64,000 nt of DNA from Cepaea nemoralis (lineage: Eukaryota > Mollusca > Gastropoda > Stylommatophora > Helicidae), in the NCBI GenBank assembly GCA_014155875.1, contig JACEFZ010017850.1, positions 86,001 through 150,000 on the forward strand, in the 5' to 3' direction. Shown here piece after piece: positions 45,650 to 56,788 of this stretch. The first letter of the stretch is position 1, and the number at the start of each line of letters is the position of its first letter. The position numbers and the translations under genes were made by a program. The notes beneath the pieces were generated by a model, which did not search any database, was not told the origin of the DNA, and saw only the letters and a program-made list of their open reading frames with translations.

Positions 45650-45880
45650 ACGCCGGCTGTCTGACGAAGGGATTACGAATGTAATCCTTAATGCCGCTTA
45701 CCGCGTTCGAAACACAGCTGCGGTCGATTTGGAAGCATACCGCCTTATGTTGTTTTTCATTTAATGGTCGTACAGAAAGCAATGGCTAACTACTGAACGT
45801 AAATCCTGTCAAGAAATCACAAATAGCCAAAACATGCTTAGGTTGACTGCAACGTCCTGTAAAGGATATTCAAGTAACTT
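45650..45880 (+). mobile_element. SINE family C, full copy
   Basis: Head 'CTGACGAAGGGATTACGAAT' and B box 'GCGTTCGAAACACAGCTG', core 'GCAATGGCTAACTACTGAAC' and 'AACGTCCTGTAAAGGATATT'. Confidence 0.88.
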
Positions 45881-46607
45881 TAATGGAAAGCCACTGACGG
45901 ATTGAGAATCTTTTCGCCGTGGCCGTTATGAGAGCTACGTTCTGTAGAGGACATAGTACAGCATGATGATAGTTGTTCCATTAGCTGTTTAGCATATCTT
46001 CATAATTCCCGTTAACATTTCTTTCTTCAAATACACAATCGTGTTACTGTATATATTTATTATCTGTGGCTTTATTATCGCCCGTTTCTCCTTCTACTTC
46101 CCGCCTATCAATGTGTTTCAAATTCACACCTTTTTTTTATAAACTATATTATCTTATGATTGTCTTCATAATTGCTAAAACTTTGGAACTGGCAGTAATT
46201 GATAGTCTTTTCATCTAAAGTTAATGTGAGACACGTTACTGCAAAGTACATCCTACCGAATGATAACGAGTACTCGCTTTTATGTTTCAGCCTATCTTCA
46301 TTATTCCCGATACCATTTTGTTCACACACAATTTCATTCATTATTATATCTGTTAGTTCGCTTTGAACATTATCGTCGGCTTCCTATTTTTCTAGTCTCT
46401 TATCAATCTATTTCACGTTTTTAGTACTCACACTATTTTTTTTTCCAGCAATTCTATTATATTTTCTTTATTGTCTGCATTATCGCTAGAGCAATTTCCC
46501 CCCGTTATCTTTTATATTTCATAGTGTTTCCTTTCGATTCCTCAAGTTCCAGTTCGTTGTAGTTACATTTCTTTCAATGTATTTGTTCTGTCCGCAAACT
46601 TAAATTG

Positions 46608-46610
<3 letters not shown>
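45881..46610. other. Unassigned T-rich stretch
   Basis: Imperfect repetition of 'GTTTCAGCCTATCTTC' or 'AGCATATCTTCATAATTCCC' type words (45990, 46285) hints at an old duplication. No genes seen. Confidence 0.3.
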
Positions 46611-46664
<54 letters not shown>

Positions 46665-46690
46665 CAGTGCGTGTGTGTGTGTGTGTTTGT
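46609..46690. repeat. (GT)n microsatellite
   Basis: Pure GT to about 46660, then degenerate, ending in (GTTT)n. Confidence 0.97.
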
Positions 46691-46849
46691 TTGTTTGTTT
46701 ATTTGTTTACATTTGCCATTGCAAGCTTGGCTCAAAATATCGATATCCTGGAAAGGCTAAGGCTTAGACTTGTATCGACTAGAATTCATTTAGAGTCGAC
46801 TACTATTGCTAAGCGGTTAGTGGTCGCAAGTGTTAGTGAAGGCGTTTTC

Positions 46850-47095
46850 ATATTACCCCAACATACCCCACAATACCCCAGCATACCCCACAATACTCCA
46901 ACATACCTCACAATACCCCAACCGACCCCCACAGTACCCCAACATACCCAAAAACCCAACCGACCCCACAATATGCCCAACCGACCCCACAATACCCCAA
47001 CCGACCCCACAATACCCCAATATACACTACAATACCCCAGCATACCCCACAATACCTCAACGGACCTTACAATACTCCAACATACGGGGTAGATT
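46850..47095. repeat. 20-bp C-rich minisatellite, about 12 copies
   Basis: Units such as CCCCAACATACCCCACAATA and a CCCCAACCGACCCCACAATA subtype. The minus strand has GGGG runs spaced 5-7 bases apart. Confidence 0.95.
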
Positions 47096-47245
47096 GTTCG
47101 ACACCAGCGGTGACGATTTACGAGCTGATCTCTTTGCGTTGATTTTCATGGTATGCGAAAAAGCCAAGACGAAATACTAAAGGTAAAATCTGACTAGTAA
47201 ATTACAGACAGCCAAAACATTAAGGGTTGATTGCATGTAACACGA
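47085..47245 (+). mobile_element. SINE family C body, partial
   Basis: 'GAGCTGATCTCTTTGCGTTG', 'AAATTACAGACAGCCAAAAC' and 'TTAAGGGTTGATTGCATG' follow the order of the SINE C body. Confidence 0.65.
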
Positions 47246-47849
47246 TTTGCAGCTAACTGTCAAACACGACTCAAAGATGCATGAGAAACATGGGCATAAT
47301 CAGCGGTAGTCTTCGAGTAACTAACAATGGTTGCCTCAAATAGGCCAAACTGTCCGACGTTCCGGTAGTCACTACCTTTTTAAACATCAAAACAATTAGA
47401 TTAATATCAAATTAAAACATGATACACGTGCATTGAAATATAACTGGAATATTTACAAAGGTGAAGGTGAAGGACTATTGCGTGACTTGCGTGGATTGGA
47501 ATAATGCGGAGAAGTGAAAGTGTGAAATCGGGAATAACAGAACTAGACATGGGCAATGTCAGACCGATGGAGAAGGTAAAGATTAACAATTATATGGTCA
47601 TGCCACGACCAGAGAAGGGAGGGTTGCCCCAATGGTAGCGTGATGTATATGAATGCCTGTAATTGTTTCTTCGAGGTCCGCTGTTTCCCTTACCCTGGAT
47701 TTTATCCTCCTATATTTTCAGTAGTAGGTGTAATGACTCAGATTGTTTCAAAAATTCAAAATAATGTATTCCTTTGATGCACCACCTGTGAACAATACCT
47801 GTGACTGAATGTTTTAATTGTTTCAGCTGGAGGATTATTCATTTATTTA
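47246..47849. other. Unassigned stretch
   Basis: No coding or repeat signal was recognised. Confidence 0.3.
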
Positions 47850-48255
47850 CTAGTTTAGCTTAGTCGAACTAGTCGACGGATCAACATCACGGCACACGGG
47901 TGTAACCCATAAGTGCTCCGTTCTCCTCCTAACTCAAATCTGAGTCTAGAGAAACTCAGCTCAGTGCACGAACTCCGTAGCACCGGCGAGGATCCTTAAA
48001 ATACTTGGGTAGATTTTTAACTCGAAATTTTGGCCGGGCAGCGCCGTTAGGCTACTCTTTTTCAATTTTCAAATGCCAAGGGATTTTTTTACGTGCGCAA
48101 CAATACACACGGGCGTCCGATCTCACTACCCAGAGACCAGGGGAAATTTTATTACTAGAAGTCCACGTGAAAAAATCCCGGTCATCACCGGGGCTTGAAC
48201 CCGGGACCTCCAGCACTCGAGGCGGACACCATACCTCGAGACCACGGAGCCCCCA
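47850..48255 (-). mobile_element. SINE family E, full copy, antisense
   Basis: Minus strand begins with a tRNA-like head (48178-48254): 'GCTCCGTGGTCTCGAGGTAT' and a near-perfect B box in 'CCCGGGTTCAAGCCCCGG'. The body matches 1655-1980 through 'GTAGCCTAACGGCGCTGCCC' to 'GTTGATCCGTCGACTA'. Total length about 400 bp. Confidence 0.88.
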
Positions 48256-48279
48256 TTTATTTACTTCAAATGAAAAATA

Positions 48280-48372
48280 ACTCTGCAGTATGCACCCGAC
48301 GAGATGCAGCGATATATGCCAGACAATAAATCGTGCAACATATTCTTTGTGACTTCTTTGTTTAAAATAGAT
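48280..48372 (+). mobile_element. Penelope-like 3' UTR fragment
   Basis: 'CTGCAGTATGCACCCGACGA' and 'CAATAAATCGTGCAACATAT' match the 3' region of 42185-43724. Confidence 0.75.
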
Positions 48373-49186
48373 TCATATTTTGACCAAACCAATACGAGAA
48401 ATTGAGAAATGCACTCATCGTTCATAACTACATGAAGAGATCTTGAGAGCACTTCTCAGAGGTGGAGGATTGGCAACATAGCATGATGGGACACACGTGA
48501 CTCTGAGGACCGAGTATCTACTGGACTATATGGACCACTCATACCTTATCGGCACTGGACAGTCATTTGTCCTGACATTCGAAATTTGATGTTGAAGTCG
48601 AAGATTGCAAACTACCCATACGAAGATGGAAGGCAAGTGAAAAAGATCACACGATATTCCAAAGATTGTATTAACGATCACTTTCTGTGTAATCTTAATT
48701 GCTGCTCCAAACACCTGCAGCTAACTACTGTTTCTACCATCCAAGTCACACTTTCTATGAGAACTTCAGGTATGTTTTTATGCAACGAATTCCCGATCCT
48801 GAACTGCTGCCAGACAGCTAGATTCTAATTGCCGACAACAATATGAAATAAGTTAAGCTTGCGTCATGTTCATTAGCAAATTGGGAACAAATTGCACAGG
48901 AATGAAATATGAGACATGGCATCTGAAGATCAAAGAAAGCATCGCTCACAAGAGGAACAATAAACAAGCGGTAATTAAGAAGCCAGACAGCTCAGACACA
49001 TGTAAACCGAAAACTAACAACACAAAATTGATACATGCAGCGGAAGTTTCAATCTGGGTTTTCAAAAACCTGTACACAACTGTAATAAAGTGAAACATTA
49101 ATTGAATACAGGCGACAGTAGAATTAAAGAGATTCAACATTGTTTGTTCTGTGACCTAGGCTGATGTTGTATTTTGTTTTTTAAAT
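48373..49186. other. Unassigned stretch
   Basis: Frames at 48586-48828 and 48866-49093 (+) have no recognisable domain. Confidence 0.25.
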
Positions 49187-49939
49187 ATTGACTCACTTAA
49201 AGGAAAAAGCCCAACATATGGGACTGGTTATCAACCAAGATGAGACAGAATATATGGTAATTTCAAGAGAAGGAATGGCTAAAAACTCTGGCCACATACA
49301 AATAGATAATATGGCCATTAAAAGAACGGAAACATGCAAATACCTGGGTACAATCTTCAACTGCTCCAACATCATAAGGGAAGAAATACAAACTAGAATC
49401 AATTCTGGAAATAAGATTTACTATGCACTACAACATCTACTAAAATCAAAGGCGCTATCTCGTAACACCAAGATCGCAATATACAAAACACTGATCAGAC
49501 CAGTTGTGCTGTATGGCTCTGCAACCTGGAGTACAACGAAAGGAGACGAAGCCTTGCTACAAACCTTTGAGAACAAAGTTTTAAGACGCATCTTTGGACC
49601 CATTTGGGATACACAAAGTGGAGAGTGGAAAAGAAGAAGCAACAAAGACATTTATGATCTGTTTAAGTCCCCGCTAATCACTAGTATCATGAAGGCTAAT
49701 AGACTACAATGGCTGGGGCATATAGAAAGAATGGGAGATAATAGGGAAACAAAACTCGCTTACACTCAGGACATAAATGACCGTAGACCCTGAGGTAGAC
49801 CAAGAAGACAGTGGAGAGATAATATATATACAGACCTACGGGCACTTGGAAACAACGACTGGCTAGAGAAGGTCAATGAGAGAGACGAATGGAGACGGAT
49901 TGTATCTGCAGCAAAGAACCTCAATGGCTCGGAACGCTG
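49187..49939 (+). mobile_element. LINE reverse transcriptase C-terminal half, nearly open
   Basis: From 49188 the frame runs 250 codons to a stop at about 49938 with a single in-frame TGA at 49791-49793 (RRP, stop, GRPRRQW). Motifs in order: 'MGLVINQDETEYMV', 'CKYLGTIFN', 'RPVVLYGSATWSTTKGDEAL', 'LRRIFGP', 'LQWLGHIERMGD', 'RDEWRRIVSAAKN'. This is the thumb/C-terminal part of a non-LTR reverse transcriptase common in animals. The catalytic FADD region lies upstream and is missing, so it is a 5'-truncated copy and relatively young. An (AGA)n tract starts right after the stop. Confidence 0.88.
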
Positions 49940-50016
49940 AAGAAGAAGAAGAAGAAGAAGAAGAAGAAGAAGAAGAAGAAGAAGAAGAAGAAGAAGAAGA
50001 AGAAGAAGAAGAAGAG
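49937..50016. repeat. (AGA)n microsatellite at the LINE 3' end
   Basis: About 78 bp of AGA directly after the stop codon of the LINE; probably grown from its 3' tail. Confidence 0.97.
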
Positions 50017-50264
50017 ATACTTCTTGTTCTTTGAAGATACCGCAGCATGCTGGTTTGTGTGCATGCGTGCTGACACAGTTGTCGCCAATTCTCGTTTGTT
50101 TAGCCGTATGAATATTGAGCGCGTTAAAATCTTAGTGAGTAATCAATAAAGTGCAGGGACGCAGAGGTTTTTCCAAGGCACCAGGGCCAGGTTCTATACT
50201 GGCCAAGACCTAATGACACGTCCGAGTCGCGCGTTCTGGGCAACAGGTCCCTTCGGGGTCCTGG

Positions 50265-50480
50265 CTAACGTAGAAGGATCGCTGATTCCTCCGAAGTCGG
50301 AGAGTATCTGCCTGAACGGCGAGGAACCACGAGTCTGCACACCTATTAGCCAGACATGGGACAACGGATACTTACGCAAACCTCAGGTCCTGTATGACAT
50401 CACACTGATGTTGGACAACAGGGTGTATTCATCCGACATACAGGACTTCACGCTGGAGTTCACAGCCAGTGAACGCAAGC
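50265..50480 (+). mobile_element. Possible diverged SINE A relative
   Basis: 'CCTCCGAAGTCGGAG', 'TGCCTGAACGGCGAGGA' and the end 'TGGAGTTCACAGCCAGTGAA' follow the order of the SINE A body and tail, with much divergence. A 120-codon frame crosses it (50213-50575) without recognisable domain. Confidence 0.4.
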
Positions 50481-51069
50481 AAATAAAGTGCAGAACTCTA
50501 CTACACACTTTAATACACATTGGCCGTATGTTTCTAGACCCGTGTTTGACAGACCAATTGGCACTCGCTGTATAATATGGCCAGCATCTCACCAGTCACT
50601 TTTATTTTATAAGACATTTCCTGATACCAATTTTAGGTCGACCTGGGAGATCATATCAATTCTGAAATTAAAATTATATGGCACATGAATGCACCTGTCA
50701 AAAATTATATCTAACGATACATGCATCTTCTAAATCGTGGTCTAATTTGTAATATATAATTCATATTAGACAATGATCAAGAAGTGGAATACAGTACTAA
50801 ATTTCCTAAGTTATAAAACAATTTATAACTACTATTTACCACAAAGATAAACTTTCTTTACGCTTAAATTTTCGAAAGAAACTTATTTATTTCATTATAA
50901 CTGTTAATATAAATTTGTATTTTAATGTATTTAGTGCAGAAGTTACATTATTATATGATATTGTAAAAATAATTGTGATTGTTTCCCTTGCACGACCTAT
51001 TAGTGCCCTGTTATAGCTTCATAAAAATTAAATTTGAAATACATTTTTGTGTAATTTAGACGTGCTATG
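50481..51069. other. Unassigned AT-rich stretch
   Basis: No feature was seen apart from AT-rich composition from about 50690. Confidence 0.4.
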
Positions 51070-51312
51070 TCGGATTAGCCGATCTCTATGGCCGAGGGGT
51101 TACAACACTTTCTCCGTAATCCCGTTTATCACGCAGAGTCTCGTAGCGGGCGAGAACTGGGAGCGGTTTTACCCCCGTTGGTGACTTGCGGGATAACTGA
51201 GCCGGCCTGCTCAGAAATCAATGGCAAACTACTGAGCGTAATCTTGCCAAGAAATCAACAGACAGCTGAAAGATGCTGCTGTTGCCAGCGAAGTCCTGTA
51301 AAGGGTATGCGA
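51070..51312 (+). mobile_element. SINE family C core with a Leu/Ser-like head
   Basis: 'TATGGCCGAGGGGTTACAAC' and 'GAGCGGTTTTACCCCCGTTG' (B box damaged), body as 32795-33030. Confidence 0.88.
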
Positions 51313-51334
51313 AGTTTAAAAAAAATTGTCGGAT

Positions 51335-51572
51335 TAAGTCTCCTTGGCGTAGGCTTACTGACGTTGTTCGTAATCCCGTAAACTCTCGTACGAAACACAG
51401 CTGCGCGAGATTCGGCAGCGGACCTCGTCGCGTTGGTTGCTTACGGAGGTATGTGAGCCGGCCGTTCAAAAAGCAATGGCACATCATTGAATGTAAAACT
51501 GCCAAGACATCGATAGCAGTTGAAAAATACTGGTGTTGACTGCAGAGCCCTATAAAGAGTATGCGAAACAAA
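51335..51572 (+). mobile_element. SINE family C, second copy in tandem
   Basis: Head words 'TTGTTCGTAATCCCG' and 'CGTACGAAACACAGCTGCG', then 'AAAAAGCAATGGCACATCAT' and 'GAGCCCTATAAAGAGTATGC'. Same orientation as the preceding copy and about 20 bp from it, but with the other head type. Confidence 0.8.
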
Positions 51573-51709
51573 ATGTCGGATTAAAGAGGTGACACATGAG
51601 ATCATTCTAATTTGGCAGTGGTAAACCCACACTAATTCTGTCATCTTGAATTCATGTTATTTACTATTTATTTGATCTTTTTATATTGAATCACAAACAT
51701 GCGCGTTAT

Positions 51710-51783
51710 TCAGTCAGTCAGTCCATCATTCATTTAGTCAGTTTGTTTGTTAGTTAGTTACTCCGTGAGTCAGTTAGTTAATC

Positions 51784-51847
<64 letters not shown>

Positions 51848-52065
51848 GGTTAGTTAGTTAGTTAGTCACCTTCTTAGTCATTCAGTCAGACAATTAATCA
51901 TATAGTAAGTCAGTCATCAGTCAGTTAGTTAGCTATTCGGTTAATAAGTTAATTAGTCTGTTAGCTAGTAAGTTAGTCGTTCATTTAGTCATTCAATCAG
52001 TAATTCAGTCAGTCAGTTAGCTAGCTAGTAAGCTAATTAGTTAACTGTTTTAGTTATCTAGTTAG
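51710..52065. repeat. (GTTA)n and related tetranucleotides
   Basis: A core of pure GTTA at 51785-51865, flanked by GTCA, GTTC and CTAG variants. Confidence 0.95.
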
Positions 52066-52239
52066 CGTCTACTTCGCTGGTAGAGTGAGTGTGCTGTTTC
52101 TCAGGATTCATGCTCTCCCATCCAATGTGCCTATGTGTAATTGTCTAGTAATGGTCCCACTATGGCAGAGGGTCAGCATGGATTCCTCATCACACCTCCT
52201 GGTAATACTCCCCCGTACCACATTGATCCCCAGGGAGTG

Positions 52240-52254
52240 TACATGTGTGTGTGT

Positions 52255-52338
<84 letters not shown>

Positions 52339-52640
52339 GTCTGTGTCTCTGTCTGCCTGTCTCTCTGTCTGTCTGTCTGTCTGTGTGCGTGTGCGTGCGT
52401 GTGTGTGTGTGTGTGTGCGTGCGCGCGTGCGGGCGTCTGCGTGTGTGCGTGCGTGTGCGTGCGTGCGTGTGCGCGTGTGCGTGTGCGTGCGTGTGTGTGT
52501 GTGGGTGCGTGCGTGGGTGTGTGCGTGCGTGCGTGTGTGTGTGAGTGTGTGGGGGTTGGGGTTGGTGGGTGGGTAGATGGGTAGGTGCGTGTGTGTGTGT
52601 GTCTGCGTGTGAATATGTATGTATGTGTGTATGTATGTAC
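52240..52640. repeat. GT / GTCT / GTGC compound microsatellite
   Basis: Pure (GT)n to 52300, then (CTGT)n, then (GTGC)n and mixed words. The Cys/Val and His/Thr frames are artefacts. Confidence 0.97.
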
Positions 52641-52699
52641 GAACGTACGTATGCACGTAGAACGCACTTACGGCTGCCTGTCTGTATGTTGGGATGCAA

Positions 52700-53085
52700 G
52701 TGACATTTTCTCTGAGAATTCGTCATACATGGATGTAAACATTGAAGAAACCTCATTCCAATCACTGTATTAGAGTGATATTTTCTCTGATAATATAATA
52801 ATAATTCGTCTTAAACGGAGGTACACATTGAAGAACATAAGTCCAATAACAGCTTTATAGTGATATTTTCTCTGAGAATTCGACTTACATGGATGTAAAC
52901 AATGAAGAAACATTAGTCCTATCAGTGTTACAGAGAAATATTTGCTCTGAGAGTTCGTCCTACATGGATGTAAACATTGAAGAATCTATTAGGCCAATCA
53001 CTGTTTTAGAAATATATTTTCTCTGAGAGTTCGTCTTACATGCATGGAAACATTGAAGAAACCAATAGCCCACTTACTGTTTTCT
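52700..53085 (+). repeat. About 76-bp repeat, 5 copies
   Basis: 'TTTTCTCTGAGAATTCGTC' and 'CATGGATGTAAACATTGAAG' recur with starts at 52706, 52781, 52866, 52941 and 53017. Confidence 0.9.
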
Positions 53086-53235
53086 TAAATATGTCCAGCT
53101 GCCTCTAAATGTTGACTTCTCCTCCTTGACTTGGGCACGTAAATTACAAGTACCACAAAAGTTGAGGTGGGTTCACCACAAGGCGGTGCACCCTGGTAAT
53201 AGAAAAACTAAACCTATCAAGAAGTAGCAACTATA
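53085..53235 (+). mobile_element. SINE family A, partial
   Basis: 'CTTGACTTGGGCACGTAAAT' and 'GAGGTGGGTTCACCACAAGG' belong to the body; head and tail are missing. Confidence 0.75.
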
Positions 53236-53299
53236 CGTTTTGAATCCTTAAAAAAGGGTCCTTTACAGGTTTTAATGTAAATTGCGTGTGCCCTGTTTT

Positions 53300-53774
53300 T
53301 CATGGTTTGCTGCATAATTTCAAATGAAACGAGAAAAAGAGTGTTGAGTTGCTACATAGAAACTGTGCTTTTGTATGGATGTGAAGCGTGGAAAATATGC
53401 AGTCAAGCTGAAAAACAGCTGATGGCTGTGGAAATGTGGTTTCTGAGGAAAATGCAAAGAATACCATGGACGGACAGAAAAACCAATGAACAAGTCCTTC
53501 AAGAAACAAATGAAGATCGTAAATTGATTAGAGTCATTAGACGTAGACAGTCAAAATTTTTTGGGCATGTTATGAGAAGAAATGACTTGGAGAACTTGGT
53601 GACAACTGGCAAGATCGAAGGGAAGAGACCAAGGGGAAGACCGAGAAGTAAATACCTGGATGGATTGGCCACATGGCATGGTCGAGACAGGAACACGGAG
53701 CTGATCCACGACTCTGGTGATCGAGTGAGATGGCAGAACATGACCGCCCACGCTTACCGGCATGGCACATGATG
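53300..53774 (+). mobile_element. LINE reverse transcriptase C-terminal fragment (reference copy)
   Basis: A 156-codon open frame (53302-53772): 'VLLYGCEAWKICSQ', 'AVEMWFLRKMQRIPWTDRKT', 'RRRQSKFFGHVMRR', 'GKIEGKRPRGRPRSKYLDGL', 'ELIHDSGDRVRWQNMTAHAY' and a short 'RHGT' end. It is the best preserved member of a family with tails at 3885, 21138(-), 33246(-), 34340 and 62640(-). The family is a non-LTR retrotransposon; catalytic motifs are absent, so it is 5'-truncated. Confidence 0.88.
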
Positions 53775-53834
53775 GATGGGTGGACGGTAGTCCATACCTG
53801 TACTACTACTAACAGTAGTTGCAACAACTGGGGA

Positions 53835-54052
53835 GTTGTCTGGACAGATTTTCCGTGTGGGTTAGCTTTCCCTATTACCAGTCTCCCTTGCCATCAAGCG
53901 AACTACTCTGACTTCTTAGGTATTTGTGATTTACGTCCCAAAATAAAGGACGAGAAGTTAATATTGTGGTCCAGCTAATCGTTGTAGGGGTTGAACCGGT
54001 TACCTCGGCATCAGCCCACCGTAAGAGTAAGAGCGGCCATGCTGATATCCGG
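53835..54052 (-). mobile_element. SINE family A, antisense
   Basis: Minus strand has the head 'ATGGCCGCTCTTACTCTTAC', B box 'CCGGTTCAACCCCTACAAC', body 'GTCCTTTATTTTGGGACGTA' and 'GGTAATAGGGAAAGCTAACC'. The 3' tail is missing. Confidence 0.85.
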
Positions 54053-54167
54053 AGGTATCTTTTATTCTTTGGCTGAGACGTTAGAATAAGACTCCGTGAA
54101 TTGGAATGGTTATTTGAGACACCGACGCACTTTGTAAATTGGTGTAAAGTATACACTACTGGAACAG

Positions 54168-54196
54168 TAGCCCCCCCCCCCCCCCCCCCCCCCCCT
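54168..54196. repeat. C homopolymer
   Basis: About 25 C, a site where length in the assembly may be unreliable. Confidence 0.95.
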
Positions 54197-54329
54197 CTCC
54201 CGACCATAAGGAAAAGGACCGTTCTGCCACTGTTATAATCACATTTGCTATATGACGAAGACATTGTTCATCGTTTCAATCATTGTGAAAATTTCAATAC
54301 ATAAATCTTCGTGAAGTTTTGACAATGGC

Positions 54330-54925
54330 TTGTTCTCCCGTAGTGAATTTGAATAACAAAGACACAAACTATAGATTTTAAGATTTATTGTCTGGCATAT
54401 TTTGCTGCATCTCGTCAGGTACATACTGCAGAAGTCACACAACATAGAGTAAATAACTAGATACATCTTTCAAGCTGAAATATACATATGTTCGCATAGT
54501 AACAGCAATTGTTTACGATGGTAATTTTAAATTGACTATCATGTCTTTCTGTTAGCACACAACTGGCCTATGTAGATGAATGATTATTGCTTCTGCAAAC
54601 TTTAACAAACGACTATTTTGTGTATGAGACAACACGTGAAAAACGCTGTCTCTATCATTAACTTGACCGGTTTCCAAGACACGATGTGCAATGGACTACG
54701 CCTGAAGTTTGTAATTGTGGTGTGTCAACCTTCACATGATCCCATCGCCTGTGTGTAGTATCTTGTCAATCCAGTTAGGTATGTGTTCCACAACCCTGCT
54801 GTGTAAATGCCACTCTGTTCTGCCGATGTAGGTAGACTCGCACCTGCATGTGAATTGGTAAATGCAATTGGATGTGTCGAACATTGGGGTAGATTCTTTT
54901 ACTGCTGGGATGACAGCCACTGTCA
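54330..54925 (-). mobile_element. Penelope-like 3' end with GIY-YIG, diverged
   Basis: Minus strand encodes 'SNCIYQFTCRCESTYIGRTE' and 'EHIPNWIDKILHTGDG', then decays by shifts. Its 3' untranslated part (54340-54450) matches 42185-42300. Divergence is much higher than between the two arms at 42-43.7 kb, so it is an older insertion. The 5' end stops where a 38-bp minisatellite begins. Confidence 0.88.
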
Positions 54926-55575
54926 GGGAAGTAGTTCCCTGTAGGTTTAGTCAGCCACTGTCAGGAAAGTAGTTCCCTGTAGGCTTAGTCAGCCAGTGTC
55001 AGGGAAGTAGTTCCCTGTAGGTTTAGTCAGCCAGTGTCGGGGAAGTAGTTCCCTGTAGGTTAAGTTAGCCAGTGTCGGGGAAGTAGTTTCCTGTAGGTTA
55101 AGTTAGCCACTGTCGGGGAAGTAGTTCCCTGTAGGTTAAGTTAGCCAGTGTCGGGGAAGTAGTTCCCTGTAGGTTAAGTTAGCCACTGTCGGGGAAGTAG
55201 TTCCCTGTAGGTTTAGTTAACCACTGTCGGGGAAGTAGTTCCCTGTATGTTTAGTTAACCACTGTCGGGGAAGTAGTTCCCTGTAGGTTAGTTACCACTG
55301 TCGGGGAAGTAGTTCCCTGTAGGTTTAGTTAACCACTGTCGGGGAAGTAGTTCTCTGTAGGTTTAGTTAACCACTGTCGGGGAAGTAGTTCTCTGTAGGT
55401 TTAGTTAACCACTGTCGGGGAAGTAGCTCCCTGTAGATTTAGTTAACCGCTGTCGGGGAAGTATTTCCCTGTAGGTTTAGTTAACCACTTTCGGGGAAGT
55501 AGTTCCCTGTCGGTTTGGGTAGTCACTGTTGGATACATAGTTCCCTGTAGGTTTGGGTAGTCACTGTCGGGGGTG
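54918..55575 (+). repeat. 38-bp minisatellite, about 17 copies
   Basis: Unit: CCACTGTCGGGGAAGTAGTT plus CCCTGTAGGTTTAGTTAA. Each unit holds the short inverted repeat GGGAA-GTAG-TTCCC or GGGGAA variants. Subtypes change along the array: GTCAGC at the left, GTTAGC in the middle, GTTAAC at the right. Confidence 0.95.
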
Positions 55576-55676
55576 GAGGTTAGTTAGCAGCTGTCTGGGA
55601 GGTAGAAGTGAAACTAACAATTATAAAAACTTGTGTGAATATCGTAGCGGTTTTGAACAGAAAGATTTAAGATTTA

Positions 55677-55682
<6 letters not shown>

Positions 55683-55748
<66 letters not shown>
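55683..55748. repeat. (GA)n microsatellite
   Basis: Pure GA of about 65 bp. Confidence 0.98.
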
Positions 55749-56095
55749 AGTAATAATATATAGAGAGGTAGATAAAACTTGTGAGAGACCAAAGGAGAAC
55801 CACAGGGAACGTGTGAGCGAAAACTAGAGAGGACGAGAGAGAGAACGAGAGAGAATGATTGTGAGAGAAGGAAAGATAACATAGAGATATTGCGAGAATG
55901 GGATAGAGAGAACAAAACAACCACCCCCCCCCCCCCCCCCCACACACACACATACACGCACACATACACACACACAGGAGGACAGACAGTGAAAGAAAGA
56001 GAGAAAATGAGAGTACGAGAGAGATGGAGAGATAGCAAGGTAGAACAAGAAGGAAAGAGAGAAAATGAAATGCCTTATCAGAGAGAGAGAGAGAT

Positions 56096-56127
<32 letters not shown>

Positions 56128-56275
56128 GGAGAGAGAGAGAGAGAGAGAGAACGGAAGAGAATGAAAGGAAGGGAGAGACTACATGCGAGAGAAGGAGAGC
56201 GACTGAGAATGGCAGAGTGATGGTAAGAGAGCCAGAAAGATTGAGAGAGAACGATAGGGTATGCGAGAGACGAGC
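55749..56275. repeat. Purine-rich degenerate GA region with a C-run and (CA)n
   Basis: Mostly GAGA words with a C homopolymer at 55923-55940 followed by (CA)n. The Arg/Glu and Ser/Leu frames are artefacts. Confidence 0.9.
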
Positions 56276-56680
56276 GATGTATCTTGCTTTGTTTAATGAG
56301 ACACAGCTGTAACGCTTAAGGCCATGGCATTACGTATGTGCTATCTGCTGTTGTCTCGTTGAGTTTCGAACAGATAGCGAGGGGGTTGGCGAGTGCCTTC
56401 AGCGCATCAGTTGTGTTTATAAAGCTACCTACCTTCACGTACAAGCCAGTGTGGTGTTAGATAAATGGAGAAACGCCTGCTGGCTAAGCTGATAAAGAGG
56501 ATATCTTTATAGAAATGAAGATGAAGTGCAGAGATGCAGAAACCAATAGACTGACTAGCGAGATACAAGGCAAAACAATAGATACATAAATGGGTAGGTA
56601 AGAATGCATAGTTTGCAAACTAGGTGAGGCTTTTAGTCATATACAGTTTTGTGGCCCATTGTAACAGTCTTCTCACTAGG
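56276..56680. other. Unassigned stretch
   Basis: No coding or repeat signal was recognised. Confidence 0.3.
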
Positions 56681-56681
56681 C

Positions 56682-56756
56682 TTCTTCTTCTTCTCCCTCC
56701 TCCTCGTCTTTCTCCTCTTCGTTTTTTTTTCTTCATCCTACCCCTCTTTTTCTTCT

Positions 56757-56788
<32 letters not shown>

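Noticed and set aside
48178..48254. True tRNA gene on the minus strand
   Set aside because: The B box is excellent, but the segment continues into a SINE E body shared with 1655-1980 and the end stems do not pair.
52085..52765. Cys/Val and His/Thr frames of up to 191 codons
   Set aside because: Compound GT/GTCT microsatellite.
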